Below are positions 13,101 to 25,999 of a DNA stretch of 64,000 nucleotides, one piece after another. Every line of letters starts with the position of its first letter. Within the stretch, counting starts at the first letter, position 1. Source of the stretch: Typhlomys cinereus. Lineage: Eukaryota; Chordata; Mammalia; Rodentia; Platacanthomyidae. The stretch lies in the NCBI GenBank assembly GCA_023101885.1, contig JALPQD010000245.1, positions 2,763,462-2,827,461 on the forward strand. The letters are read 5' to 3'. The notes under the pieces were generated by a model. It was not told the origin of the DNA. It saw only the letters and a program-made list of their open reading frames with translations, and did not search any database. Made by a program: the position numbers and the translations under genes.

Positions 13101-13190
13101 TGTGCTTTCCTTCTCACCTGTCTGGTGTGATTTCTGACTTTATTGTATTGTGTTTGTAAAGGGTGATAGGCATGATTTCATCCTTCTTGG
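10190..13190 (-). mobile_element. Old LINE-1 ORF2 / 3' region remnant, antisense, interrupted
   Basis: Reverse-complement L1 landmarks are visible. TATTCATCTGTTGATGACAT near 10396 is the antisense of an L1 3' segment. GAATATTAACCCCTTGTCTG near 11154 and GGTATCAGGGTGATGTTGGT near 12412 are antisense ORF2 landmarks known from mammalian L1. The frame is broken throughout and a younger L1 (11498-12282) splits it. It is an inert fossil. Confidence 0.65.
11498..12282 (+). mobile_element. 5'-truncated LINE-1 3' end inserted in older L1, with target-site duplication
   Basis: Flanking copies of AATTAGTATCAC lie at 11486-11497 and 12283-12294, a 12-bp target-site duplication. The insert ends with an A-rich tail (AATAATAATAAAAAAAA) preceded by a G-rich polypurine tract at about 12150-12235, the hallmark of rodent L1 3' UTRs. 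No intact reading frame remains. Confidence 0.85.
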
Positions 13191-13214
13191 GTTTGTTAAA
13201 GACTTTGCTGTTGT

Positions 13215-13330
13215 TTGCTCATTTGTCTGAGACAGAGAGTAACTGTGTTCCCAGGCTGGCCTCAAACTCCTCCTACCACACACGAGTGTGTGACCTGCGG
13301 ACAGCTGGGATAGCACGCGGGAATTAAGGC
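13215..13330 (-). repeat. B1-like SINE, antisense
   Basis: TGAGACAGAGAGTAACTGTG is followed by CCCAGGCTGGCCTCAAACTC and CAGCTGGGATAGCACGCGGG, the reverse-complement order of a 7SL-derived B1. Confidence 0.55.
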
Positions 13331-13574
13331 TCTGCTGGTACTTAACTCGTGGTCTGTCCTGGGGAATGTTACATGCAAGAAGAATCTAGATGTGGGTGCT
13401 GATTGGTGGAACCTTCTGCTATGTCTCAACTTCATTTGTCCTTCAGTAACCTACAAGTGATCTCTCTCCTTATTAATATTCTCTCTGATGCTCTACCCAT
13501 GAGCCACAGGATGGGTAATCCACCCTGCCTCAGCATTCACATTCGTAGAAGTGAGGATAAACGGTCTGATACGG

Positions 13575-13925
13575 AGGTTTGACGAGATGCCTCAGGGGTA
13601 AAGAGCTTGCTGCTCGTGCCTGACGACCTGAGTTCTGTACCTGGAACTCATGAGAAGCCAAATGCCCTGACTTGCATCTGTAATCCCAGCACTCCCACAG
13701 TGAGATGGGAAGTGGAGGTAGAATTGCCTGGAGTCTATGAGGAAGTGAGCCACGTGTGCAATGTAGCATGCGGTGGTAGAAACAAGAGAGAGCCAGCCCA
13801 ACCCGACCACGTGGAAGGAGACACAGACTCCTGAAAGTTCTCTGAACCCAGATGCACCTTGGCGCATGCTCACCTGCACCTGCATGCACACACGCACACA
13901 CAGGTCAATAACAATAGACAAAAAC
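13575..13925 (+). repeat. B4 SINE, sense
   Basis: A tRNA-like head (GATGCCTCAGGGGTAAAGAG) is joined to a B1-like segment (CTGTAATCCCAGCACTCCCA) and a GCACACACAGG tail. This is the fused architecture of B4. Confidence 0.6.
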
Positions 13926-14085
13926 AAAAGTCTTACATGACTTATGAAGGTCTTTGTGGAGGATAGTTACCAATTACACTGTCTCATGTGTGCTAATGAA
14001 ATGAAACATCTGCTATGAAGTCATAGACAACAACTTTTAAAACTCTTTTTATCCTTTCCTTAATATTTTGTTTGCTTATTAATAT

Positions 14086-14089
<4 letters not shown>

Positions 14090-14148
<59 letters not shown>
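14090..14148. repeat. (AG)n microsatellite
   Basis: About 29 uninterrupted AG units adjoin an antisense B2-like SINE. Confidence 0.95.
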
Positions 14149-14149
<1 letters not shown>

Positions 14150-14151
<2 letters not shown>

Positions 14152-14278
14152 TGGCACATGGATGGAGGTCAGAGGACAACTTTCAGAACTCAGTTTTCTC
14201 CTTCTACCAGGGACGGAACTAAGGTCTCCAGGTGTGTGAGCAGGTGTTTTATCTGTTTTGCTGTCTCACTATCCTAGG
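14150..14278 (-). repeat. B2-like SINE, antisense
   Basis: GGAGGTCAGAGGACAACTTT is the antisense of the B2 middle. It continues to TGTTTTGCTGTCTCACTATC, a worn head. Confidence 0.6.
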
Positions 14279-14279
14279 T

Positions 14280-15545
14280 TGCAATTCTGTTAAATAAGGT
14301 GAATGTGGTATAATGTGTGCATGTGCATGTGTGTATATGCACACGTGTGTGCATGCATATGTGAGTGTGTGCGCATGCTTCTTGAGGCATAGCACTGAGC
14401 TCCACATCCAGATGGTCGCTTTGGAGCGCAGTCTTTCCCTCCTGTGATCCCCACAGCTCTGCCCCCGCCTGTCTGTGATCCTCACTTGCCTCCCCTGGCA
14501 GTGAGCTAGGGTGTTGCTTTGCTTATTACCAAAACCAATTTCCAGAATGGGCAATTGTGCTCTGACTCACACAGTCCCCCAGCATTTCCTGACGGTTTTC
14601 GGTGACTTATGTCTTCCTCTTTGTCCTTAATAGATGGGTAACAAGGTGATGCATGTTTCAAAGTCACAGCTGTGTGTCAGGCTAGCGAGGCCTTTTCTGA
14701 AATGATGTCTCAGCGCAGCATCGGCCCAAAGCCTGGTACACTCATGCCCTTCCTGGACCCCCAAGAGAAGAAACTGTGTTGAAAAGAAAAAGGTCTTTGA
14801 GCGAGGGGGCAGGGCCTTTCAGGGGCTGAAGATTCTTGGGTCCAAAAACTTTCAGAGTTATTCATTTGCACATTTCAGACAGGGTTAGCGTCTTCGCTTT
14901 GGGATCTGTTCTCTTTGTTCTGTTCTTGTTTCTGTCACTTTTAGCCATGAACTTGGTTGTCCGATTGGTTCTCAGCCTCGGCGTCTTCTGAACAGTGCCT
15001 GTGATAATAACATTCATCATTCTGCATGGAATGCCAAGCCTACAGTGTAGCATCTGGGGGGTTCCGGAGGTGCTGGCTCATAGTCTGATGGCTTCTCGTG
15101 GACACCATCCGCCCACCGTGGCCAAGTGACTCAAGTCTTGCTGGGAGCCAGAGGGATAAATACATGAATTGCAATCACAGATAACCAAGCAGAGCCTGGC
15201 ACAGCGTGTTGGAGCCTAGACGTGTGAAGAATTCATACACATTGAGCTCAGAGGCACGTTTCCTAGGGGGAAATGGGTCACGGAAGTTAAGTTGTGATGA
15301 GTTTGATTTTTCTATCCACAGAGTTGCGTGTAGTTCCTGAATGCTCACTGGCAGACAGGCGCTGTGTCAGATCTACAGGATGACCAGGGAGAATGAGAAA
15401 AGACACAGTCCCCGCTCTGTGGAACTAGCTCTCCTTAGAGGGTGGTAACTAGCACTTGGAGGGTGGTAAGGAGAATTGCAGGAAGGCGCCATGTGGTATG
15501 GTTTGGAATGATTTAGCTATTGGGGTGGAGATTCTAGTGGGGTCT
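14280..15545. other. Unassigned intronic sequence with a short TG/CA stretch
   Basis: 14315-14375 is TGTG/CATG-rich. The remainder shows no recognisable gene or repeat. Confidence 0.35.
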
Positions 15546-15549
15546 CTGG

Positions 15550-16250
15550 CAACTAAATTTTTTTATTCTTTGAAGCTTTTATAGACGAATACAATGAATT
15601 TACATGTTTTCATCCCTCTCATCCCACCCCACACATTCTCCTTTCCATCCAGTCTCCCTCCTGCTCCTACATCTCCCTGCATGTGTGATCCATTGGGCCC
15701 CATCCAGGGCTTGTAGGGATTGACAAGTGCCTGGGCATTTGCTGGGGCACGAGCAGCCCACCAGTGAGCAGACCTTTCAGTAAGGAGCTCCCTCTTTCTT
15801 GTGCAGCACCAGCTACAAATGGTCTTTCAGGGTGGCACGGTATCTCTCGAGATTCTCCCTCTGCTATACAAAATGTTGATAGATCATCTATCGTGGGGGT
15901 CTAGTGGAAGTAGCTGCATGGAGTTCTTATGTAGAGCAGCCCTGCTATGAACAGAGGCCATTGTCTGGCAGTGCCCTTTCCTGCCTGCCCTCGGTTCTTA
16001 CATTCTTACTGACCCCTCTTCCAGAAGATTCCCTGAGCCCTGGTGGGGAGTGATTTAGATGTCCTGTTTAGGGTGGAGTTGTCCACAGTCCCTTTGCATT
16101 TTGGCCAGTCGTGGCCGTATCCTCCATTGCAGAAGGGCACCTTTGGCTGAGGCCTAAGTACTTTTCTAATCTAAGGGCATTTAAATGAAGACCTATAGGG
16201 TAAGCAGAGTGTGGGGGGGCAGGGGGAAGGAAGCACAGTGAAGGCTCTGA
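15550..16250 (-). mobile_element. LINE-1 3' UTR fragment, antisense
   Basis: It begins with T-rich sequence and CATCCCTCTCATCCCACCCC. It runs through CCCTGAGCCCTGGTGGGGAG, GATGTCCTGTTTAGGGTGGA and CTCCATTGCAGAAGGGCACC, features of rodent L1 3' UTRs in reverse complement. Confidence 0.6.
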
Positions 16251-16259
16251 ACTTGGCGA

Positions 16260-17300
16260 GTTGTATGGCATATTTTAAAGTGGGATAATGTCCAGTTTGT
16301 CCAGTACGTGATAAGGTTGAAAAGATGCTGGCGAGTTCTCAGTGCAGGGTCTTGATGGTTGTTTGGGCCCAGTGACTTGTCTTTTTATCCTAATTGCAAT
16401 GGAACATCACGGAAGTGTATATTTCACATATAGAACTTGGATTTGGGTGTCACAAAGACCATCTGCCATTTGCACACTGAGTTCTAGGAGCTTAAAACAC
16501 AAATGAGGGACCAGTAGTCAGTTCGAGCAAGAGAGTTGGTGACCCCAAAATAACCATGTACCAAATCGGCAGTTGTCCATGGTGAGCTCTGAGGGCCTTG
16601 GTGCAGGGGGTGGAAGGGTGGGGTAGGGTGTGGAGGCTGTGGGTACGCTAAGTGGTGCAGATCGCTGGAGACTCAGATGTATCACACCCCTGGAGAGAGC
16701 TGTGTGATTATTGCATGCTGAGAAATTTGTATCTGTACCATCAGGGGGCCAGAGGGAGCTCGGAATCCTGGAAAGGAAATGATTTAGCCCACACATGGAG
16801 GGTGTTTGCTTCTCTTCCCGCCTACTCGCCGAGTCAGGTGTCTTGCATTTAGAATCATGGATGGCAGAAGTAACCAGGCATCACTGCAGGCCGGCACCGA
16901 TGGGAGTCCGGTCCTTTTGGACAATGGCACAAAATGGACGTACTAGCGGGAAGTTAAGCTTGTTAACAGGAAAGGATTGTTAACCTTGGAAACACTTGCC
17001 CTAAAGTCCCCTAAGTCTTCCTGCTGGTGGAATCAAAATATGGCCCCCCCTTTGACATAGCTGAGGATCCCATCTCGAGAAGACCACCGTCATGGAAACA
17101 CAGTAGGTCAGCACCCTTTCAGCAGGGGAGATATTTACATAAACGTCCTGAACTGAGAGATCATGGGAGAAAGAATGGTTCAGAAGGATCTGTAGGGGCA
17201 TCTTCCCTACCCATGGGAACAGGCTGGTATTGTGCAGTTTTCTGAATCCTAAAACAGAGACTCTAAGAACCATGAACAAACTCAAAGTTAACGTGGAAGA
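16260..17300. other. Unassigned intronic sequence
   Basis: Unique sequence with no supported gene or repeat. Confidence 0.35.
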
Positions 17301-17304
17301 TTTG

Positions 17305-17570
17305 GAGCTGGAGAGAGGGCTCAGGGGTTAAGACTCTGCCTTGCAAGAGGAAGGTCCTGAATTCAGATCCCAGGTCTTGTGTCCCATGTAAATAATGCCA
17401 GGAGTAAATGGCAGTGACCTGGTGGGCAGAGCCTGGGAAGTCCCAGAGCAAAGCAAAAAGGAGGTAGAAGCAATGCAGGATGACTCCTGATGTCACCCTT
17501 AGTCCTCCACAGGGGCACACAGTACCCTCTCTCTCTCTCTCTGTCTCTCTTTTACTTTCTCTCTCTCACA

Positions 17571-17610
<40 letters not shown>

Positions 17611-17625
17611 TAAAATTTAAAAATA
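17305..17625 (+). repeat. Composite tRNA-headed SINE, sense (copy 2), with CT and CA tail
   Basis: The head GAGAGAGGGCTCAGGGGTTA has an A-box-like core, followed by the B-box-like GAATTCAGATCCC. The body reads GGCAGAGCCTGGGAAGTCCC and GGAGGTAGAAGCAATGCAGG. The tail has CT and CA runs ending AAATAAAATTTAAAA. It lies about 310 bp before DOK5 exon 3. Confidence 0.8.
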
Positions 17626-17910
17626 GTGAAAGATTCTTGAAAATCAAGTTGCAAGATTGTCTCTGAGTTGGAATGTATAGTTTTGGCCCTTAAATAGGCT
17701 GTGCTGTGTTTGAAACCCTTACTTTTCCACCCTCCCCCCCAAGAGATGATTTAGAGGTGGGTTAGGCCATCCTTCCTTTTCCGTCCCTCGCCCCTCCCTG
17801 AGATCATGCTTAGCCTTCGGAGCCGCAGATCGCTCATGGAGGCTCACCAAGGCGTGCTTACTGCACACAGCCGCTCCGCTCAGGTGACTAGAGTCACACG
17901 AAGCAGGTGA

Positions 17911-18272
<362 letters not shown>

Positions 18273-18931
18273 GTGTGTACCGGAAATCTCTTCTTTCTTT
18301 GTGAATTGTGTCCCTCCACTATGATAAGACATAAAGACACAAGACATCCTGATGAATGATTTCAAGTCAGAAAAAGCAGTCTAAGGAAATCAGTTTCAAA
18401 TAGCGTTTCGCCTAATGTACAATCTATTCTGATGCTGTGGGGTAATGTGTCTTGATATTTTTGCAGTGCATGAAAGTAAAGTGTCAACAGTGATCATGTC
18501 AGTTCTGAAGTGTGAGTGGCACACTGCGTGCCAGTTCCACACAGAGTAAATGCTTCACCAATATTAGACAACCACATTTGCATAGCAGCCCCACCCACCA
18601 CACAGGTGCTAGGTAGGACTGCCTTCATTTTACAGATGAGGAAGAGAAATCTTGAAAGATCTAGACACCTTGCTCCTGGCTAGGCAGAGTTAGGTGTCAG
18701 CCCACAGTCTTGGGGTCGCTATTTACAACACATTCACTTTCGAGTCCAAATTTGTGACTTCTTTTTTTCTTTTCTTTTTTTCTGTTTTTGAATGAATACT
18801 CAAGTCAACTCAGCTCAACATATAATCTGGAAATAAATTGTTTTAAATCATAATGGCCAAAATATTCATGAACCTTTTCTTTCTTTTTTTTTTTTTAGTA
18901 AAAATCAATGTTAGCTTCCAGCACAGGCCTG

Positions 18932-18934
<3 letters not shown>

Positions 18935-18962
<28 letters not shown>
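18935..18962. repeat. (AT)n microsatellite
   Basis: Fourteen AT units without interruption. Confidence 0.95.
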
Positions 18963-19047
18963 TTCATTTTCAAATAGCAGAGCTTAGTGATGGGATGGAT
19001 TGGATCCCAGGTTAGCTTGATCAGTACAAGGGATGCTGGTTGGATGA

Positions 19048-19085
19048 CAGACAGACAGACAGACAGATAGACAGACAGACAGAGA
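19048..19085. repeat. (CAGA)n microsatellite
   Basis: GACA/CAGA tetranucleotides with one GATA variant. The same motif dominates the larger array at 25215-25612. Confidence 0.93.
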
Positions 19086-20953
19086 AATGCATGGTTCTCT
19101 CCATAGGCCCTGCATTCCAGTGGTTAGTAAGGAATGCTTACCCTCACAATGCAGCCCTGTCTCCACGACACTTTGGTAGTTTGTGAGAACATTGGATGCA
19201 CCAGCATCTGTGACAGTCTGTTGCTACCCAAGTGTTCTTCACCCAGATCCAGAAGCGTAGCGAGACCTCTTCGAAGGTTGTGCACTGGAGCTGGAGGAGG
19301 GGCCTCATCATTTCCTGGGGTCGTTCGCCCCATCCCCAAAGCCTTCTTCTGTGGCTCATTGAGCCAGTGTGGCACTGGGCTGAGAGAAGGCTTCCTGGCC
19401 TTAGACACAGGTCTAAGGGTCAGATGTGAATGAAGAAGCCTGGTAGGGCTGGATTTCAGTCACTTCTTAGAACACCCAGGTCAGAGATTCTTGCTCACAT
19501 ATTTGTGAAACGACATGTTCAGGACACCGAGATCTGAACTTAAGAACTGGCTGAGCCTCAGGCTTACTTCCCTTCTGCCAGGCTTCTGTCCCTGGGTTTC
19601 CTCTTTTACCATAAGAAGTAAGAATACCTCTGCTATGTAATTACTAGGAGTTATTACAAAGCTCAGCTATGGCTTTGAAAGTCCCTTACAATCCTCACTC
19701 GTATGACTAAGTAATTTATAATGAATGTGATCTCTCTACCTGCAGGTATCCACCATTGAGCTATATTCTCAGTCCTACAGTAGAGCTATTTCAAATGAAT
19801 TTGCCTCTAAGCAATCCATTCGTGATCATTCCCTTTACTTCTTACATTAGACAGTATTTTCCACTTTCCAGAAACACATTTTTCCAGTGGAATATAAATA
19901 AATTTTAAATAATTACTGGAAGGCAGTAAAAATTTGACTATTGTCCGTTTTCAATGATTTAAAAGATTTAACTAGCAGGTGCCTAGATCCATTTCATGGA
20001 CTGTCTTCGTGCAATCACATGATGCCAATTTTATTGTTAAATGTTCAGACGTTCACTATTAAGTTCAACTAAAATCTATGAAAATGCTACTGATTCTCTT
20101 ATTATAATTATATATTTTAGAACACAGATGGTTATAAATTGATAGCATCTTACTGCTTTTTCAGATGCCAGCAACCCACCGTGAGGATGAGTGAAAAACA
20201 TGTCTACTATAATAATAATATTCTTGTTTATATTTCAGTTGTAGATTTTTGACTTTGTCACTTTTATATGGGTGGAATTTTCTACATAATAATAACAACA
20301 CCACTATAACTATGTGGGAATGAAGGTCTGGTTTTAACCCATCAGCCAAGCAATTCATTTAGAATCGTCTTGATGTTAGTTCTTACCATAGCTGGCTAAA
20401 GAAAGCTTTTTGTTCAAAGTAGTCTAAATCTACCCTGATAGCTTCTCCAATTGCTAGTCAGTTCATTCCATGGTATCACTGTAGCATCTTATTCAAATAA
20501 GTTGAGATGCAGTTTAGATTACAAGTTGGTCAATTACAAGTTGATCAATATAACTGGGAGAGGACTGAATCACAAGACCATTCTTCTGCACTTTATAGCT
20601 TTTGCAAAGACAAAGGTGTGCATGTAATTAATACATGCTTGGTGGCAAAAAAAATTGGATTCTAATGGTTTTCTTGCGTTGATTTTTTTATTGACATATA
20701 CTTTCTTACTATGCAAATGTAAAAGTCCAAAAATGGTCTCTGCTTATAGAAATAAGGTTCAGGGTCTGTTGGCACTCAGAGCCCACCAATACCATGTCAT
20801 GTAACAGTGCTATGCTTAAAAGTGATCCTCTGAGACAAATCTTGATCCCCTGAGGAGTAGGCCAAAGCCTGGGGTATGCATTTAAAGTATGTTCGCATGT
20901 GTCTGTGTTCCTACAGTGTCTCTGCCGTTTTATTCCTGGGGCCTGTAGACTAA

Positions 20954-21163
<210 letters not shown>

Positions 21164-21504
21164 TGAGTGTCCTAATTTCCCATGACTCCTTGCCCGGGTT
21201 GTTTCTTCCAGGTTCAGATTGGAGGGTTGTGGGCGACGTGCAGACGGAGTCTGCGCTCACATCACACCAGGGTCGTTGTAGTATGTTTTCACAGTCAGCA
21301 TCTCTCCCTTCCTGGGGAGAAGCCTAAGGTCTGGCAAATGTGATGTGAATGTTCATTGCTCAGTTTGGCTGTGTCCCACCGTGGAAGTTGAACTGGGAAG
21401 CTACGCAGAGTCGGTGCTTTGTCTTTGGAAAGTTTCTGGATTATTCAGTGTTGTGAGATGTCTGGGAAGGAGAGGATCGAGTTCTCGTCCAGCACATGGA
21501 GCTT

Positions 21505-21842
21505 GAGGCCAGAGGGGGAACAGAAAGAAGAGAGGAGGAGGAAGAGAAAAGGAGAGAGGAAGAAGGAGAAGAAGAGGAAGAGAAGGAGGAGGAATGGAGG
21601 AAAAGGAGAAAAGGAGGAAGAGGAGGAAGGAAGGAAGAAGAAGGGAGGAAGAGGAAGAGAAAAAGGAAAGAGGAGGAAGTAAAAGAGAAGGAGGAGAAAG
21701 AAGAAGAGAAGGAGGAGGAGGAACTGAAAGAGAAGGGAAAAGAAAGAGGAGGAAGGGAAGGAGAAGACAGAAGAAGAAAAGGAGCTGGAGGAGGGAAAGG
21801 AGGAAGAGGAGGAGAAAGAGAGAGGAGAGGAGGAGAGCGGTG
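21505..21842. repeat. 330-bp (GGA/GAA)n polypurine tract
   Basis: The + strand is almost entirely A and G for over 300 bp, with very few pyrimidines. Such tracts can form triplex H-DNA where mirror symmetry exists. Open frames through it (Glu/Arg/Lys-rich or Ser/Leu-rich) are compositional artefacts. Confidence 0.95.
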
Positions 21843-22603
21843 CTGAGCTGAATCATCTTCAGACATAAGACTTATTAACGCGTCACCAGCAGCGTGACAG
21901 GACAGTGGTTGAGTCACTTCAGTCCTGCCAGAGGAAGCGAGGGGTCTGATTCTGAAAGGTTTCCGAGGGAAAGAGTGCTCTTGTATTGTGAGGCACCAGG
22001 CTTAGTGAATATGTTGCCTGCGTTTCCTGATAAACATACCTGTCATCGCTTGACCTTGGATGCCCCTCCTGCACCTAGAAATGGCTTCCTTCCTGGCTGT
22101 GGGAGTGTCCACGCCTTAGGACTGTCCATCTTTCCCTGGGTGCCATGGGAGTGTCCAGGCACTTAGACCCTTCTAGAGCTGTTTCCCTCCTTTTCCTCCA
22201 TGGACGAGCATATCCAACTCACTGCCATGCTCCTCTTGAAGAGATCCAGGGGGGCTCAAGCCTGCAGCCCAGCGCAACCCATTCTGCACTGTTCCTGGAG
22301 GTGAACAAAGTCGGTCCATCTCGTTTGGAGGCTGAGGGATGCAGCGCTTTTATGTTTGACCCTTTGTTCCCTTTGTCCTACTTCAGGGCCCCTAATTGTT
22401 TCTGTGGGGACACCCTGCTTCCCCAAGCTTTCACTGCTGACCGTTGTCACTTCCCCCAAGGAAATTTCTGGAAGTGGTGACATTTCAGGAAGTGTGCCAG
22501 GTGTCTGGCAGGTTCTCACGCTCACGTTGCCTCTGGCTGCTGAGGTAGCAGGCTGCTGCCCCAGGCTGTGCTTAGTCTTTTGACTGTGCTTGAACCCAAC
22601 ATC

Positions 22604-22836
22604 CTGGGCTGGGGAGATGGCTCAGGGGTTAAAGCCTTTGCCTCGAAAGCAAAAGGATCTGAGTTCAGTTCCCAGAGCCCTGCATTAAAAATGCCAGGAG
22701 GATATGGTGGCAGACTATACTTTTGGCTTTGCAGGGCAGAGCCTGGGAGACCCCAGAGCAAAGCAGTAGGGAAGTAGAGCAATCCAGGATGATCCTCAAA
22801 GTCATTGAGTCTGCACAGCCACACATGGTGCCCTCT

Positions 22837-22890
<54 letters not shown>
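22604..22890 (+). repeat. Composite SINE, sense (copy 3), with (AC)n tail
   Basis: The head GGGCTGGGGAGATGGCTCAG is followed by TCTGAGTTCAGTTCCCAG (B box). The body is GGCAGAGCCTGGGAGACCCC. The tail is a pure (AC)n at 22840-22890. Confidence 0.85.
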
Positions 22891-22893
<3 letters not shown>

Positions 22894-23219
22894 CACCTTG
22901 GGATTTGCACCTTCAAAAGTGGGGAATGTTTAGGTGACATCTGCAGAGCATGCTAAATACTTTGCACAATGCAAGCCCCTCTCTTTGCCAGCCAGAGAGG
23001 TCTCTCCTGTGCTTTTGACATCTTTTCAAGAGAAATCCCTAGGGTTGCCAAGACTAGGTGAAAATCTGAATTGCAGATCCAAGTGCTTTTCTTAAATGTG
23101 TGAAGATGTGTGATTCTAAAGACATCTAAAAAGCCATGGAGAGGGAAGTAGTTTCCCTGAAAGAGAGTAACTTCTCTTCACCCCATGACTTCCCAGGTGA
23201 CATGATAGGTGTGCCCAGT

Positions 23220-23700
23220 CCTGATTCTAAATCAATTAACCATCTTGAATTTCTGAATGTCTCATAGATGATAACATTTATTCTTATTAAGAGGTCAGAA
23301 GTAAAGGAATAATTCCGTGTACACGTCGGTTAGAGTTATTCTGTTCACTGGATCTCATGCACAGACTTGCTCAGGAGAAATGAAATTCTCTTCTTTCACC
23401 AGAAAACAGAAAGTATACCGACTGATTTTATGCAGTTATGCATTCTTCCCCTGTTAGCTTCTCTCTGTGAAGGGATTTTAATCGCCAGTGATGTCCATGC
23501 ATGATAATAATCTAGTAACAAGGCAAGTGTGAAGTCAGAGCGAGTCTCCTTTCCTACTATACAGTGACCATCTAACTTGATCCTAGCTAAAAGGCCTTAC
23601 AGTGACCGTCGTAACAGATGTGCCACGATTGCTTGCCTGCTTTCTGCCAGACACTGTGCTCGGTAGGCACTGAGGGTCAGAAACTTACCGATGATCTAAA
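23220..23700. other. Unique AT-rich intronic block
   Basis: No repeat signature, and several ATTA/TAAT cores. It could be functional noncoding DNA, but nothing specific supports that. Confidence 0.25.
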
Positions 23701-23764
23701 CATGTGAGCTCCTCAAAGGCAAAAATGATTTTATTTCCTGGCCTTTAGGCAAGATTAAACTCAT

Positions 23765-24010
23765 GGAGTTGGAGAGATGGCTCAGGGGTTAAAGTCTTTG
23801 CATCGCAAGCAAAAGGACCTGAGTTCAGATCCCAGGCCCCACTTAAAAATATAATCCAATTCCAGCTCTAAAAGGTAAGGCCAGAATACCCCAGAACAAA
23901 GCAATAAGGAAAGAGAGCAACACAGGATGATTCCTGTTGTCACCTTTGAGCCTCTACAGACATACATATGCGAGTACCCTTTTCCACACACTTTTCTACA
24001 GAAAAAAATA
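23765..24010 (+). repeat. Composite SINE, sense (copy 4)
   Basis: The head GGAGTTGGAGAGATGGCTCA is followed by GACCTGAGTTCAGATCCCAG and a diverged body (CAGGATGATTCCTGTTGTCA). Its central part is shorter and altered, so it is an older copy. Confidence 0.75.
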
Positions 24011-24339
24011 TAGACACTTGCCAGTGGCCCTGTCTGTCCCCTGGGGATTGTGATTCCTGTACATGTGCGGAATCTTCTTTGAATTCTAGAAGGGCCCAGC
24101 ACACATGATCCACTCATTCTTCCATGCAAAATGCTCCTAAATGTCTGGTGCATTAGAAACTATCCACCAATAGTGCAAAGAGGCCAAGAGGCTGGTGAGA
24201 TGGAAGAGAATAAATGGGAGGAGGAAAAGGGGTGGGCAAAGCACCAACAGAGATGGGGCATGTGGGGCTTGGAAGTGTGGGGCTTGGAAGAGGATGTATG
24301 GAGGCTGGAGTTTAAGCTAAAGTAGAGAGCGGTTCAATA

Positions 24340-24620
24340 TGGTTGAGCTTTGGGTACAGCTATGAAGAACTTGATAGTTGGGCAAGTCCTTGAACAAGCC
24401 TGCAAGATATTGTCTAATTGATGGGGAAGGCCCAGCCTATGGTGGGCGAGACTAGTGCCTAGGTAGGTGAATAAGATGGGGGAGCTGGTTAACGAAGTTA
24501 GCCTTCTTCAGTGTACTTGGTCAGACAAGCTGGTCTGGCAAGGAAGGATCGTCCCTCTCTCAGCAGGCCTGTGGATATTGGTGTGGCCAGTTCCCTCGGC
24601 CCCTGGGGTTGGTGGGAGCT
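24340..24620 (-). repeat. Medium-reiterated repeat, opposite orientation to copies at 36604, 41728 and 43376
   Basis: GATGGGGAAGGCCCAGCCTA is the near-exact reverse complement of the stretch near 36875 (TAGGCTGGGCTTTCCCCATC). Alignment extends on both sides, including GAGCTGGTTAACG and ACAAGCTGGTCTGGCAAGGA. Strand is relative to the three later copies. Confidence 0.7.
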
Positions 24621-25136
24621 CTTCTGCTGAGCTGGAATCCTAAGCAAGAATTGAACCTCTTGTTCCCTTAAGCCGTTTTGTTTGTCATGAATTTATTGGC
24701 AGTAATGCCAGCGTGTGCGGCAGCAGCTGCTGGTGGCGCCTTAGGGCCGGAGGGCAGCACTGGAAGGAAGGTCCTCAGAGCAGCCCCCGTCCTGGATTCT
24801 GAGTGCAAGCTGGGGTTCGGCTGCTCTTCCTCCCCCAGACACACGCACACTCCAGCCCTGGCATCTGAAGGCATTCTCACATCCCTGCTGCTATTCTGGG
24901 CTGTGACCTCCCACCTCTTCAAGACAGATGAGCTTCCCAAGCATCCGAAGGCAGAGCCCGTGGGCGAAAAGACAGAGAAATGGGAACCCCGCCGTGTCAG
25001 GACATGTATATTGGCTATTTTTCCACGTGGGGACCCATCTTCCTTCTGTGCTGTGTTTTCTGTGGAGCCGAGATGCCCGTGCTGCAGTGACAGATCAGAT
25101 AAAGCCGTTGGCCTCACTGCTGGCTTTATACTTTCA

Positions 25137-25558
25137 AATGCTCCTATAGACTTGAGCCAATGGTGGATTGAGCTAACGGTCCAAGGTCTGAGGCATTCAA
25201 AAGTATAAATCCATCAGTCAGACAGACAGGCAGAGAGACAGGCAGAGAGACAGGCAAAGAGACAGGCAGGCAGACAGATAGGTAGACAGACAGAGAGGCA
25301 GAGAGCAGCTTTAGAACATGTGGAATGCTCCTATAGACTTGAGCCAATGGTATATTGAGGTAATAGTCCAAGGTCTGAGGCATTCAAAAGTATAAATCCA
25401 GCAGTCAGACAGACAGGCAGAGAGACAGGCAGAGAGACAGACAGGCAGACAGGTAGACAGACAGACAGGCAGAGAGACAGGCAGGCAGACAGATAGGTAG
25501 ACAGACAGATAGACAGGCAGAGAGACAGGCAGAGACAGGCAAGCAGACAGATAGATAA

Positions 25559-25593
<35 letters not shown>

Positions 25594-25612
25594 GGCAAAG
25601 AGACAGGCAGCA
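25137..25612. repeat. 187-bp tandem duplication with expanded CAGA/CAGG arrays
   Basis: AATGCTCCTATAGACTTGAG starts at 25137 and again at 25324. Each copy continues through GGTCTGAGGCATTCAAAAGT into GACA/GGCA/GAGA tetranucleotide arrays. The second array is longer (25406-25612). This is a compound minisatellite inside DOK5 intron 5. Confidence 0.92.
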
Positions 25613-25754
25613 CACTCGACATTCCAGCCAAAGGTTTCGTGTCTACTGTCTGGAATTCTTTTTACCTCTTGTAGTGCATTTCACCTCTTCATTGGATATG
25701 GCTGGAGAATCTCACCATATCTGGAGGATCAAGTCATTTTGGCCTTCAGCATTA

Positions 25755-25862
25755 AAACAGAGAGATAGAGAAAAGGTAGAAAGAAAGGGGAAGAGGAGGA
25801 GGGGGGAGGAAGAGAGAGGTAGGGAGAGGGACAGAGGTGGGAGAGAGAAAGAAACAGAGTTC
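25755..25862. repeat. GA-rich polypurine tract
   Basis: AGAGAGATAGAGAAAAGGTA leads into mostly purine sequence to 25862. Confidence 0.9.
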
Positions 25863-25999
25863 GGGCTGCTGTATATAAAATTCAGGGAGCATCACATAAC
25901 AATGAATACTTCTGGCTTCTCTTAAATAATCGGACATGGTGCCAGCACTGGCCTCTGTGTAGATGGGGCTGTGACATTCTGCTGGCTACAATATTTCTT

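Noticed and set aside
21401..21917. Long Ser/Leu-rich and Glu/Arg-rich frames
   Set aside because: Low-complexity translation of the purine tract.
24678..25208. 176-codon open frame in intron 5
   Set aside because: Runs into the GACA duplication, shows no family motif, and competes with a 149-codon frame on the other strand, as expected for GC-rich chance frames.
25200..25612. CRISPR-like spaced repeats
   Set aside because: The units are 4-bp microsatellite motifs without unique spacers, in a mammalian intron.
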